From Zygnema circumcarinatum (Eukaryota > Streptophyta > Zygnematophyceae > Zygnematales > Zygnemataceae): 24,551 bases of DNA. The notes beneath the pieces were generated by a model. That model ran no database searches and was not told the DNA's origin. It saw only the letters and a list, made by a program, of their open reading frames with translations. Made by a program: the position numbers and the translations under genes. Below, one piece after another: positions 9,501 to 17,197 of the stretch; position 1 is the stretch's first letter; each line of letters starts with the position of its first letter. The stretch spans positions 1,873,707-1,898,257 of the forward strand of contig CM074821.1 of the NCBI GenBank assembly GCA_037447605.1, read 5' to 3'.

Positions 9501-11474
9501 AGACATACCATTTTGCCCTTTACACATATATGACACAATGTATTTTGCCACTGCATACGGTTCTAAGCAAAACTGTATATCCATATTAGCAGACCATAAT
9601 TGCAAAACTTTAGCATTGTAGTTATTAATGCGTATTTCAGATACTGCGCGTCTTAGCATTACCGTAGGACGGTCTAGACTCCATCGTACAGCAGTCATGT
9701 ATGCATTTTCATCTAATTTCAATTCTTCCAACAAATCGTCAAAACTTTGTGTACAGTCTAAATCCACACCACGTTTTTCTAAACACACTTTAATATTTAT
9801 CCAATTTTTTTGATGTCTATCCATTTCATCTTTTGTAATATTTGTTAATGGATTTAAAATACATGTTTCACGCATAGGAGGAATAGGATATCCAAAACGA
9901 CAGCTAACCAAGCCGTTCTTTTTGCGACTGCAATATCGTCTAGAGTGTCTATGCACCTGCAGTTTTACAAGATCCATACTTACTTGATCTTTCGAACACG
10001 TTATATATTTATCTACAAACTTTATCATCAGATTAGTATCAAACACTCCATCACGTTTAAACATATCCTCAAAACAGCCAGCATAAAGTAAACAATGAGT
10101 ATGAGGTGAACCTCGCTGCTGAAATTCATCGACACAAAACCAGTCCTGAAGCTCACCAATTATTTCTGGACATTTTTTCAAACAAATATTAAATAAAGAC
10201 TCGACACGGTTCCGATAATAGCGTGCACATGTGATTGGGTCAGAACGAACTAAACGCGCACGATCCTCGTAAGATAAAGCAGCTGCATTATCTTCAGAAA
10301 TTTCTTTATCATCAACTACTTTTGACAATATCACATGCAGCTCTTTCCACCGTGAATCAGCCATAGATAGACTCATAAAAAATGTAGGTCTCCCTAATTG
10401 GCGAAGCATTGCAAATACATCACTTATGTTTTGCTCCCAGTATTGAGGACTACCACGCAGTCTTGAGAATTCCCGATACATCACATCATTTTTAAATAAA
10501 AGAGATTTGAATTGTGGATCTAATAAGTTTCCAGCATTAATACCAGTTAACCCTGCTAGTTTTCTCGTTCTCATTTTTGCATAGATGATATTAGATATTT
10601 GATTAATTTGATATTTTCGAAGCTTGAAAAAAATATTAGATATATTCGTGGCTGCTCTTCTATCAACATTCCGCAATTCCCATTTGCAAACATCATGATA
10701 ATATATTTTTTTTTCATTAAAACGCTTTTTCCCACAGAATATTGTTGGGAAGCTTAATTCTTCACTGTATTCATCATAAAAAAGACCTAATGGTGTTTGT
10801 CCTTCCCCTGGTGCAACATCTAAAGTGTTATCTGGATACAAGTCGGTACTGTCAAGTAAAGAGGCATAATTGTCAATATTTGTCTCATCATCAATATGAT
10901 CCTCATCAGGATCAACGTCACTGGACTGCGAACCATCGGAACTATCTAATCCTTCACCATCAGCGACAGCGTCATTATCGTCAACGTCATCACTACCGCC
11001 CTGCATAACATCTAAATCGGTTTGACAATGTCTGAGAATTCTCGCATTGACATCACACATAGACACACCCGCTTCCGTCCATAGTCCATTCTCACATAAC
11101 CATGCCAGACTTGTCAAAACGGCCTGCGGACGGATCGTTTCGGACCAAACAGCAGTCTTATATGACAATTTTCTTTTAAAACGTAAACAAATAGTCTCTA
11201 GCTCGTTACGGACACGCGGTAACTTTAATACTGTTGTATTTACCATAGATGGGACATTAACAATACTGCCTTTTAAACCAATTTGACCTATTCGTTTTAC
11301 TTTCAAATCACGTATAACCATGAACGGTATCCTAGGGGAAATTAATCGTTCTTCTACAGTATTTAAATCACGTAACACTGATGGCTTATCATGAAAATAA
11401 ATGTTTTGACGTGAAAGAAGAGGTATTCTTTTTTGGCTAGCACTTTTGAAACACCTCATACACATCAGAAACAT
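6498..11474 (-). CDS. Helentron Rep-helicase-endonuclease protein
   Basis: This 1658-residue protein starts and joins DNA ends during rolling-circle transposition. Residues 34-75 match the conserved start of Helitron proteins (EERLISPRIPFM). An acidic linker spans about 161-201. The Helitron-like N-terminal domain spans about 255-400, and the HUH metal-binding motif is H458-T-H460. The paired catalytic tyrosines are Y645 and Y649 (KYIVSYMCK), with the usual spacing of four. The PIF1-type SF1 helicase occupies about 960-1400: Walker A GGAGVGKS at 987-994, Walker B DEVSM at 1076-1080, GDFFQLAPV at 1112-1120, TEIMRQ near 1151, TIHRAQGKS at 1364-1372 and YVALSR at 1390-1395. A C-terminal EEP endonuclease occupies about 1445-1658, with N1453 (QNIRS), E1479, GDFN at 1585-1588 and the terminal SDHNP at 1648-1652. 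All visible catalytic motifs are intact. The true N-terminus is split off into the upstream ORF. Translation could begin at Met1 (11474) or at Met4 (11465), which overlaps the upstream stop. Confidence 0.95.
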   Translation of the reverse strand: MFLMCMRCFKSASQKRIPLLSRQNIYFHDKPSVLRDLNTVEERLISPRIPFMVIRDLKVKRIGQIGLKGSIVNVPSMVNTTVLKLPRVRNELETICLRFKRKLSYKTAVWSETIRPQAVLTSLAWLCENGLWTEAGVSMCDVNARILRHCQTDLDVMQGGSDDVDDNDAVADGEGLDSSDGSQSSDVDPDEDHIDDETNIDNYASLLDSTDLYPDNTLDVAPGEGQTPLGLFYDEYSEELSFPTIFCGKKRFNEKKIYYHDVCKWELRNVDRRAATNISNIFFKLRKYQINQISNIIYAKMRTRKLAGLTGINAGNLLDPQFKSLLFKNDVMYREFSRLRGSPQYWEQNISDVFAMLRQLGRPTFFMSLSMADSRWKELHVILSKVVDDKEISEDNAAALSYEDRARLVRSDPITCARYYRNRVESLFNICLKKCPEIIGELQDWFCVDEFQQRGSPHTHCLLYAGCFEDMFKRDGVFDTNLMIKFVDKYITCSKDQVSMDLVKLQVHRHSRRYCSRKKNGLVSCRFGYPIPPMRETCILNPLTNITKDEMDRHQKNWINIKVCLEKRGVDLDCTQSFDDLLEELKLDENAYMTAVRWSLDRPTVMLRRAVSEIRINNYNAKVLQLWSANMDIQFCLEPYAVAKYIVSYMCKGQNGMSSLMDNACREAKKKNSDIRQQLSMAGNVFFRAHEVSAQEAVYLVLGLPLRCCSRSVRFVNTNKPNERLLLLKADKELKKLCPDDENVYIPNALLTRYTLRPDSLENICLADFAASYDEVNNKSDGNEDGENDGNNDEDSYHVRVICTNQQTYGPDKSLFQRYYRLRKKKHTLKYVRGKSDDEDDVRRVLVMLFYPWRNEESLLNAAYVNLLYDRHNDHIESVRRLFEKEIVNWDNIFVEIREEIQNDIVGEIPSTNIITDEVNQEFDLNKELGLQTGSNFREYVVCNKLVSDDEYRKMARSLNREQKLFFYHVLHHVKKTDEPLRIFLTGGAGVGKSRLVQTLYKGLVRLFNKDRNTNFDEPRVLRLAPTGTAAFNISGHTIHGALSIPYTQSSSMSITDDKKNTLWSKLNSIKFVIIDEVSMVGQRLFMAVDDRLRSLFCKTKPFGGLHMLCVGDFFQLAPVKDSYVFANTERDYSVLVNSLWQEHFVMFELTEIMRQKNAKVFAEILNRLREGNHTQSDILELKKRVVTNDHDPDLTLVHLYRIRVLVEEHNRRVYESMATEAVELTADDTNTYNVSWRFVLPDDVYNDPRKTSQLHSVLRLRVGLRVEMTMNVDVSDGLTNGATGVVKYFSRAEDKVCIVWVLFDNADVGRNRRGNLSSYYDRFPICRDWTGISRESRSFTFANNDQCTVNRCQFPLAPNSAITIHRAQGKSLPAGYVNLSGNLGHGMHYVALSRFETSSNLSIYDLNESKIKVSQSVKNEMIRLRAERIMIVCPADINVNDNINAIHIAYQNIRSIKKNIEELKNSAYVDCDLLLFVEAWLTSADDIKCLEIAGFSNRAHLGDTDCDTSQHDGIMSYTKIHIRFIQQFKNVACHLDLLRITKGKTVIFICIIYRKPKSVSLMFVATKIRDMLKNIKGQKVLIIGDFNEDLLITPLSMDVTNYIFTMEALGLKQIIQQSTTEYGSQLDHVWVNSDCEVTARVMEAYWSDHNPIYLQVM
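11448..11474 (-). other. ORF junction with TGATG overlap and 20-bp near-tandem duplication
   Basis: On the minus strand the upstream ORF stops at TGA 11467-11465, and an ATG of the Rep ORF (Met4) starts at 11465, giving TGATG. The word TGTTTC occurs at 11473-11468 and again at 11453-11448, exactly 20 nt apart. The two flanking peptides are alike (LCDRCF and MCMRCF), so the segment looks like an imperfect tandem duplication that shifted the frame. Confidence 0.7.
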
Positions 11475-12337
11475 CTATCACATAAATCTTCGACACAGTA
11501 TTTATGAATATCTTCGGTATACAGTTGAACATCTTTCATATGTCGTTTAAAAAACAATTGACTGCAACAAACACATACAGATGTTGGACCTTCACGTATG
11601 CTTAAATGGAATTTATGTTTTACTACATAAAATGATGATGGAAAATTCTTCATCATAAAGTCATTGCAAATATCAGTAAGAAAAGTCAAATCCATCATAG
11701 ACACCATTGCAAATATCTCATCACTCCTATAATTTAAACCATAACTACTATCAAAACTCAATTTTTTCATAAAAATGTCACGACAAACTTTCACTATTTC
11801 AATATTATCAACTTCCTTTATTTTCACATACACAAATCGACCTTGAAGACATATGACAAATAATGACGTCCACTTATCGTCACATTCATATACACCTAAA
11901 TCTTTTACAGTAGAGAAATCACCATCATGAATAGTTAACAAACCGTACTTAAATAACATTTTATCAACACAAACATTAACATCAGTTATCTCAAAATCTG
12001 ATACAACAGTCATATAGTCAAAATTTCGTCGCTCTCTTGATGTACATCCAATTTTACACAAACTGTAATCATATGCGTATGCAGCATGACAACAACATGA
12101 AAAATACCCAAGACATAAATCCCATATTCTGCCAATTGTTAATACTGTCTGCCATTCATTACAGTTTATCCGTTTTATACCAATAAAATTTGGTTTCTCG
12201 AGTTCGCAATTCCTATAGTCCATAAAAGAAATACCATCACTTTCGGCACGGCAACCAACATGCAACGAAACACACACACATCGATAAGGACCATCGCGTC
12301 GTCGTCGCTTTAACCTTCGTAAACTATGTTCTGACAT
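11465..12337 (-). CDS. Helentron upstream ORF: Cys-rich N-terminal region of the Rep protein
   Basis: This 290-residue ORF has a very basic start (RRLKRRRRDG). Its C-terminal 50 residues match the zinc-finger-like segment that normally precedes the conserved LISPRIPFM block in Helitron proteins: C255, C257, C258 (TSVCVCCSQLFF), then C281, C286 and C289 (CVEDLCDRCF). The middle is not recognisable to me but is Cys-rich, which suggests more metal ligands. The ORF overlaps the next one by 10 nt in a different frame. In related elements this region and the Rep domain usually form one polypeptide, so the split is either a recent break or a real two-ORF arrangement. The start is the first ATG of the open frame; no upstream in-frame ATG extends it. 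Confidence 0.75.
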   Translation of the reverse strand: MSEHSLRRLKRRRRDGPYRCVCVSLHVGCRAESDGISFMDYRNCELEKPNFIGIKRINCNEWQTVLTIGRIWDLCLGYFSCCCHAAYAYDYSLCKIGCTSRERRNFDYMTVVSDFEITDVNVCVDKMLFKYGLLTIHDGDFSTVKDLGVYECDDKWTSLFVICLQGRFVYVKIKEVDNIEIVKVCRDIFMKKLSFDSSYGLNYRSDEIFAMVSMMDLTFLTDICNDFMMKNFPSSFYVVKHKFHLSIREGPTSVCVCCSQLFFKRHMKDVQLYTEDIHKYCVEDLCDRCF

Positions 12338-12658
12338 ATTTTATATTTATGTCATCATCTATTTCAAACGATAAGACAATACAATGATTGGTTGTATCAG
12401 CCATCGTTCATTGGCAATCAACATAAAAATACAGCGAGGTTAGACATGTACCGTGATGAAGTGATAGGAATTGACGTAGCTTCACAGAACAGAAACCAAC
12501 GACGTCCAAGCAGAAATAAACGCACATGAACAACGAACAAAACTAGTTGTCAAGTCACGTCAAATAGAGCAGTCGTAACAATAGATACTGCAACAGCTAC
12601 CTTATACCCTCTAACGACACAGTACGTCAAAACTCATCTTAATTTAACTAACAAAACA

Positions 12659-13280
12659 ACCGTTTCGGAAGTTGTCAACCGAACCACATCTAATCTTGCC
12701 GGTCCAAAATTAGACAAGAAATTACGGTTGTCAAACACATAACGGTACAAACATCCCGTTTCGGGAATGGTCAATCGACAATCGCAATTCTGCGATTACG
12801 AAAGTCGTACAAAAAGGACCAGTCCAAATACAGCCGTTTTGTCCAATTACGGTGACGACGACGATTGACCTACCGATTACCATCAGGTTATAGATCATTT
12901 GACCGTCAGGTCACTTTCGTCATTTTCTCGGCGGCCTCCGTACAGCCAATCGCCAGTCAAATCGCCGCGCCGCGCCGCGCGTCGCATCTGCGCGTCATAT
13001 GCGCGTGTCGCATGAACGACGTCGCCGGTGTCGCATGCGTGCGTCACGAATTTTGCACCGTCCGATCAGCCTTTATCGCTTAATGATGACGTCAGCCATC
13101 CCTCGCTGCGAGACACCGCGTAGTCGTGACGCCGCGTGGAGCCGCACGCCACGCGTGCCGTTTCGGGCATTGTCAATCGACAATCACAATCCCGCGATTA
13201 CGAAAAACGTAAAAAAAAGAGAGCCGAAATAGAGCCAAATAGAGCGGTTTCGTGCCTGTACGGTGACGTCGACGACGTTT
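12659..13280. repeat. Iterated hairpin module, three diverged copies
   Basis: A module starting with CCGTTTCGG and followed by GTCAAYCGA occurs at 12659, 12756 and 13158. The last two copies extend for about 110 bp and both end in TACGGTGACGWCGACGA (12848-12864 and 13259-13275). Within the module are a CCCG-TTT-CGGG stem (12755-12765), ATTGTC-AATC-GACAAT (13169-13184) and ATCGCA-ATTC-TGCGAT (12781-12796). The copies differ enough to be old. The whole set recurs at +1991 because of the assembly duplication. Confidence 0.65.
12925..13160. promoter_or_regulatory. CpG-rich stretch with a CRE palindrome
   Basis: Within otherwise AT-rich DNA this stretch is dense in CpG (runs such as CGCCGCGCCGCGCC) and contains a perfect TGACGTCA at 13087-13094, the ATF/CREB-type site. 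It lies about 600-800 bp upstream of the first Helentron ATG and could be its promoter, or the host promoter into which the element inserted. It could also just be a GC-rich repeat. No TATA box is clear. Confidence 0.3.
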
Positions 13281-13771
13281 CGATGACGAAACGTTTACGG
13301 AACAACCGCAATATCATCTTCCCCTGTTCTTCACGTCCTCCCGACATCCATTTTCTTACACTCGCCTGTTTAGCTGAAGAGTTGCTGGTGGTGCTTGCTG
13401 CCCTATTGTTCCGAATTCTACCGTAACCAACACTTATGTCGCTGCGAATTCTCTGCCTTTCTGCTGCTGCAGCTCTTGCTGCATTTCTTCCTACCAGAGA
13501 AATGCGAAAAACCGAAAAATAATGATTGGTGGAGGAGGAGGAGGAAGGAGGAAGGAGGGAGAAGGAACAGGAAGTGTGGTGAAAGGATGAGGAGGGCCCT
13601 TTGGATGGCGCCCACTTGGAAGGGAGGAGGCCTTTGAAGGGGGAGGGGGCAGCGCCATGGAACGGGAGAGGGGAGCGGCAACGGAGGAGGAGGGGGAGGG
13701 GGAGGAGGAGGAAGAGGGACGAGTGACGGGTGCTGAGGTTTTCTTTGCGTCCACGTCCTCGGAGAGGTGAG

Positions 13772-13781
13772 NNNNNNNNNN
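13772..13781. other. Assembly gap of ten Ns
   Basis: Ten Ns are flanked by the two copies of the 1981-bp duplication. A fixed small gap size suggests a scaffolding placeholder rather than a measured distance. Any reading frame crossing it is artificial. Confidence 0.99.
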
Positions 13782-14328
13782 TCACTATTTCAATATTATC
13801 AACTTCCTTTATTTTCACATACACAAATCGACCTTGAAGACATATGACAAATAATGACGTCCACTTATCGTCACATTCATATACACCTAAATCTTTTACA
13901 GTAGAGAAATCACCATCATGAATAGTTAACAAACCGTACTTAAATAACATTTTATCAACACAAACATTAACATCAGTTATCTCAAAATCTGATACAACAG
14001 TCATATAGTCAAAATTTCGTCGCTCTCTTGATGTACATCCAATTTTACACAAACTGTAATCATATGCGTATGCAGCATGACAACAACATGAAAAATACCC
14101 AAGACATAAATCCCATATTCTGCCAATTGTTAATACTGTCTGCCATTCATTACAGTTTATCCGTTTTATACCAATAAAATTTGGTTTCTCGAGTTCGCAA
14201 TTCCTATAGTCCATAAAAGAAATACCATCACTTTCGGCACGGCAACCAACATGCAACGAAACACACACACATCGATAAGGACCATCGCGTCGTCGTCGCT
14301 TTAACCTTCGTAAACTATGTTCTGACAT
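13782..14328 (-). pseudogene. Truncated second copy of the Helentron upstream ORF (artefact)
   Basis: Residues 1 to about 182 of the 290-residue upstream ORF are repeated here and cut off by the N-gap. The sequence is the same as at 11791-12337. It should not be counted as an independent gene. Confidence 0.9.
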
Positions 14329-15762
14329 ATTTTATATTTATGTCATCATCTATTTCAAACGATAAGACAATACAATGATTGGTTGTATCAGCCATCGTTC
14401 ATTGGCAATCAACATAAAAATACAGCGAGGTTAGACATGTACCGTGATGAAGTGATAGGAATTGACGTAGCTTCACAGAACAGAAACCAACGACGTCCAA
14501 GCAGAAATAAACGCACATGAACAACGAACAAAACTAGTTGTCAAGTCACGTCAAATAGAGCAGTCGTAACAATAGATACTGCAACAGCTACCTTATACCC
14601 TCTAACGACACAGTACGTCAAAACTCATCTTAATTTAACTAACAAAACAACCGTTTCGGAAGTTGTCAACCGAACCACATCTAATCTTGCCGGTCCAAAA
14701 TTAGACAAGAAATTACGGTTGTCAAACACATAACGGTACAAACATCCCGTTTCGGGAATGGTCAATCGACAATCGCAATTCTGCGATTACGAAAGTCGTA
14801 CAAAAAGGACCAGTCCAAATACAGCCGTTTTGTCCAATTACGGTGACGACGACGATTGACCTACCGATTACCATCAGGTTATAGATCATTTGACCGTCAG
14901 GTCACTTTCGTCATTTTCTCGGCGGCCTCCGTACAGCCAATCGCCAGTCAAATCGCCGCGCCGCGCCGCGCGTCGCATCTGCGCGTCATATGCGCGTGTC
15001 GCATGAACGACGTCGCCGGTGTCGCATGCGTGCGTCACGAATTTTGCACCGTCCGATCAGCCTTTATCGCTTAATGATGACGTCAGCCATCCCTCGCTGC
15101 GAGACACCGCGTAGTCGTGACGCCGCGTGGAGCCGCACGCCACGCGTGCCGTTTCGGGCATTGTCAATCGACAATCACAATCCCGCGATTACGAAAAACG
15201 TAAAAAAAAGAGAGCCGAAATAGAGCCAAATAGAGCGGTTTCGTGCCTGTACGGTGACGTCGACGACGTTTCGATGACGAAACGTTTACGGAACAACCGC
15301 AATATCATCTTCCCCTGTTCTTCACGTCCTCCCGACATCCATTTTCTTACACTCGCCTGTTTAGCTGAAGAGTTGCTGGTGGTGCTTGCTGCCCTATTGT
15401 TCCGAATTCTACCGTAACCAACACTTATGTCGCTGCGAATTCTCTGCCTTTCTGCTGCTGCAGCTCTTGCTGCATTTCTTCCTACCAGAGAAATGCGAAA
15501 AACCGAAAAATAATGATTGGTGGAGGAGGAGGAGGAAGGAGGAAGGAGGGAGAAGGAACAGGAAGTGTGGTGAAAGGATGAGGAGGGCCCTTTGGATGGC
15601 GCCCACTTGGAAGGGAGGAGGCCTTTGAAGGGGGAGGGGGCAGCGCCATGGAACGGGAGAGGGGAGCGGCAACGGAGGAGGAGGGGGAGGGGGAGGAGGA
15701 GGAAGAGGGACGAGTGACGGGTGCTGAGGTTTTCTTTGCGTCCACGTCCTCGGAGAGGTGAG
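13782..15762. repeat. Second copy of the 1981-bp duplication (probable assembly artefact)
   Basis: It matches 11791-13771 base for base where checked, including the upstream ORF start, the hairpin modules, the CpG-rich stretch and the GA-rich end. Beyond 15762 the sequence continues into unique DNA, so this copy carries the true link to the right-hand region. Confidence 0.95.
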
Positions 15763-16010
15763 GTTGAGGGCGAAGGGGAGGTTTTTGCGTTGAATTTGGT
15801 GTTGAAGGAGGGAGGGGGTTGGCATGTGTGAGTGAGGGAAGGCAGTGTAACCAACACTTATGTCGTTGCGAATTCTCTACCTTTCTGCTGCTGCAGCTCT
15901 TGCTGCATTTCTTCCTACCAAAGAAATGCGAAAAACCGAAAAATAATGATTGGTGGAGGAGGAGGAGGAAGGAGGAAGGAGGGAGAAGGAACATGGAGTG
16001 TGGTGAAAGG
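15414..16010. repeat. Diverged direct repeat of about 165 bp
   Basis: The segment at 15414-15576 starting GTAACCAACACTTATGTCG recurs at 15846-16010 with a handful of substitutions, a spacing of 432 bp. Each copy carries a CTGCTGCTGCAGCTCTTGCTGC stretch followed by GA-rich DNA. Unlike the 1981-bp duplication, these copies have diverged, so this one is biological. Confidence 0.85.
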
Positions 16011-16090
16011 GAGAATGGTGGAAGGGCGAAGGAAGAAAAAGGAGAGGGTGTTGAGGAAGGAGGAGGAGGAAGGAGGGTGTTGGAGGCTAC
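15510..16090. repeat. GA-rich low-complexity DNA
   Basis: The plus strand is dominated by GGA and GGAGG words. Open frames on both strands across it are translations of low-complexity sequence (Pro/Ser-rich or Arg/Glu/Gly-rich) and are not genes. Confidence 0.85.
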
Positions 16091-16097
16091 TAACTGA

Positions 16098-16285
16098 CAA
16101 GTCAGCCAGTCAGTCTATCAGTCTGTTGGCCAGTCTGTGAGTCCGTCTGTCAGTCTGTCAATTAGAAGTCAGTCAGTGTCTGTCAGTCAGTCGGCCAGTC
16201 AGTCAGTCAATTAGGTTGTCCGTCCATAGTCAGTCAGTCAGTCGGCCAGTCAGTCAGTCAGTTAGGTTGTCCGTCCATAGTCAGT
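16098..16285. repeat. Degenerate CAGT tetranucleotide repeat
   Basis: Runs of CAGT are interrupted by CTGT and CGGC variants. They contain two copies of a longer unit (AGTCAGTCAGTCGGCCAGTC then TTAGGTTGTCCGTCCATAG), about 60 bp apart. Confidence 0.85.
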
Positions 16286-16377
16286 CAGTCCTCTGAACTT
16301 AAAAGATACAGTCCTCTGGACTTAAAAGATACAGTCCTCTGGACTTTAAAGATACAGTCCTTTGGACTTAAAAGAGA
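16286..16377. repeat. 23-bp tandem repeat, four copies
   Basis: The unit CAGTCCTCTGGACTTAAAAG plus ATA is repeated four times with single substitutions. It begins with the same CAGTC word as the preceding tetranucleotide tract, so it probably grew out of it. Each unit contains a short foldback, AGTCC..GGACT. Confidence 0.85.
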
Positions 16378-16492
16378 AATCGCTGGACATTTTGAAATCC
16401 TGGACATGTGAAAATTTGGACATTTGGAAGTTTTCGAAATAACCAAAAAATAAAAATAAACATGATAAAAATGACATCATGATGTACATAAC
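16378..16492. other. Short unique spacer between repeats
   Basis: Nothing recognisable; AT-rich, with the words CTGGACATTT and TTTGGACATTT echoing the preceding repeat. Confidence 0.4.
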
Positions 16493-16763
16493 GTTCGTAC
16501 TTACGCTTCACTTATGTGTTGTATAGCAAATAACCATGGACAGATTTCGGAAGGACCCGGTCCTGGAGATGGCGATGTTCGAAAAAATCGAAAAAATTTC
16601 GGAAACATAAGATCGTGATGAAAAAAGGTTCGTACTTACGCTCACACTCATGTATTGTATAGCAAATAACCATGGACAGATTTCGGAAGGACCCGGTCCT
16701 GGAGATGACGATGTTCGAAAAAATCAAAAAAATTTCGGAAACATAAGATCGTGATGAAAAAAG
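16493..16763. repeat. 135-bp tandem duplication
   Basis: Two near-identical units start at GTTCGTACTTACGC (16493 and 16628). Each contains AACCATGGACAGATTTCGG and a CCCGGTCC palindromic core. A third start (GTTCGTG at 16764) leads straight into the GT microsatellite, which appears to have replaced the third unit. Confidence 0.9.
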
Positions 16764-16765
16764 GT

Positions 16766-16905
<140 letters not shown>

Positions 16906-16930
16906 GTGTATTTTCGTGTGTGACTTTCAC

Positions 16931-17045
16931 AAAAAAAAAAAAACAACACACACAACAACCACAAACAACAAAAACAAACAACAAAAACACAACAAACAAA
17001 ACAACAACAACAACAACAACTTTCACAAACAAAAAAAAAAAAAAA
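16931..17045. repeat. A-rich and (AAC)n low-complexity tract
   Basis: An A-run is followed by AAC/ACA-rich DNA and (CAA)n, bounded on each side by ACTTTCACAAA (about 16922 and 17021). This may be an expanded microsatellite between two copies of that word. Confidence 0.8.
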
Positions 17046-17051
17046 CGTCTC

Positions 17052-17085
17052 AATATTACAACATAAGGCCAAATGTTGTAATATT
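17052..17085. repeat. 13-bp perfect inverted repeat
   Basis: AATATTACAACAT at 17052-17064 pairs with ATGTTGTAATATT at 17073-17085 around an 8-nt loop. Outside it, an A-run on the left and a T-run on the right extend the foldback imperfectly. Confidence 0.9.
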
Positions 17086-17102
17086 TAGATTGTTTTTTTT
17101 TT

Positions 17103-17168
17103 AAACCACACACAAACTGCGAAAACAGAATGTGGCCACATTCTGTCGTAGCAGTTTGTGTGTGGTTT
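17103..17168. repeat. 66-bp foldback palindrome
   Basis: An 18-bp outer stem (17103-17120 with 17151-17168, AAACCACACACAAACTGC) and an 11-bp inner stem (17125-17135 with 17136-17146, ACAGAATGTGG) are perfect. They are separated by a 4x4 mismatch (GAAA against CGTA) and have no loop at the centre. A T-run follows on the right. It could be a foldback-element end, a cruciform, or a terminator-like structure. Confidence 0.95.
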
Positions 17169-17197
17169 TTTTTTGGTTTTTTTCCCATTTTAGGGCT

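Larger units (their letters stand above)
3855..12337 (-). mobile_element. Helentron-type Helitron (minimal extent)
   Basis: The span covers all element coding units read right to left: the upstream Cys-rich ORF, the Rep-helicase-endonuclease ORF and the spliced RPA-like gene. An EEP endonuclease fused at the C-terminus of a Rep/PIF1 protein is the hallmark of Helentrons rather than canonical Helitrons. RPA-like genes are known passengers or components in several Helitron lineages. The coordinates are minimal because neither terminus could be located. The left (5') end must lie above 12337, probably in the hairpin-rich flank, and the right (3') end below 3855. Open frames are intact apart from the ORF junction at 11465, so the copy is young or under constraint. 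Confidence 0.85.
11791..13771. repeat. First copy of a 1981-bp exact-looking duplication
   Basis: This segment recurs at 13782-15762 with a constant offset of 1991. The copies look identical wherever I compared them and are separated only by ten Ns. The first copy begins inside the upstream ORF and ends at GAGGTGAG just before the Ns. The second continues past the same point into new sequence. This is the pattern of two contig ends that overlap but were scaffolded without merging. Confidence 0.95.
12338..13771. other. Upstream flank of the Helentron
   Basis: No convincing gene is present. From left to right it holds an AT-rich leader, hairpin-bearing direct repeats (12659-13280), a CpG-rich stretch (about 12925-13160) and, from about 13520, strongly GA-rich DNA. 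The 5' terminus of the element and its promoter most likely lie here. The same content is repeated at 14329-15762. Confidence 0.6.

Noticed and set aside
13198-14328. A 376-residue minus-strand frame joining the upstream ORF to Pro/Ser-rich sequence
   Set aside because: It reads through the ten Ns and exists only because of the assembly duplication.
16098-16763. CRISPR-like direct repeats
   Set aside because: Units are adjacent or of 135 bp without repeat-spacer alternation, in a eukaryotic genome.
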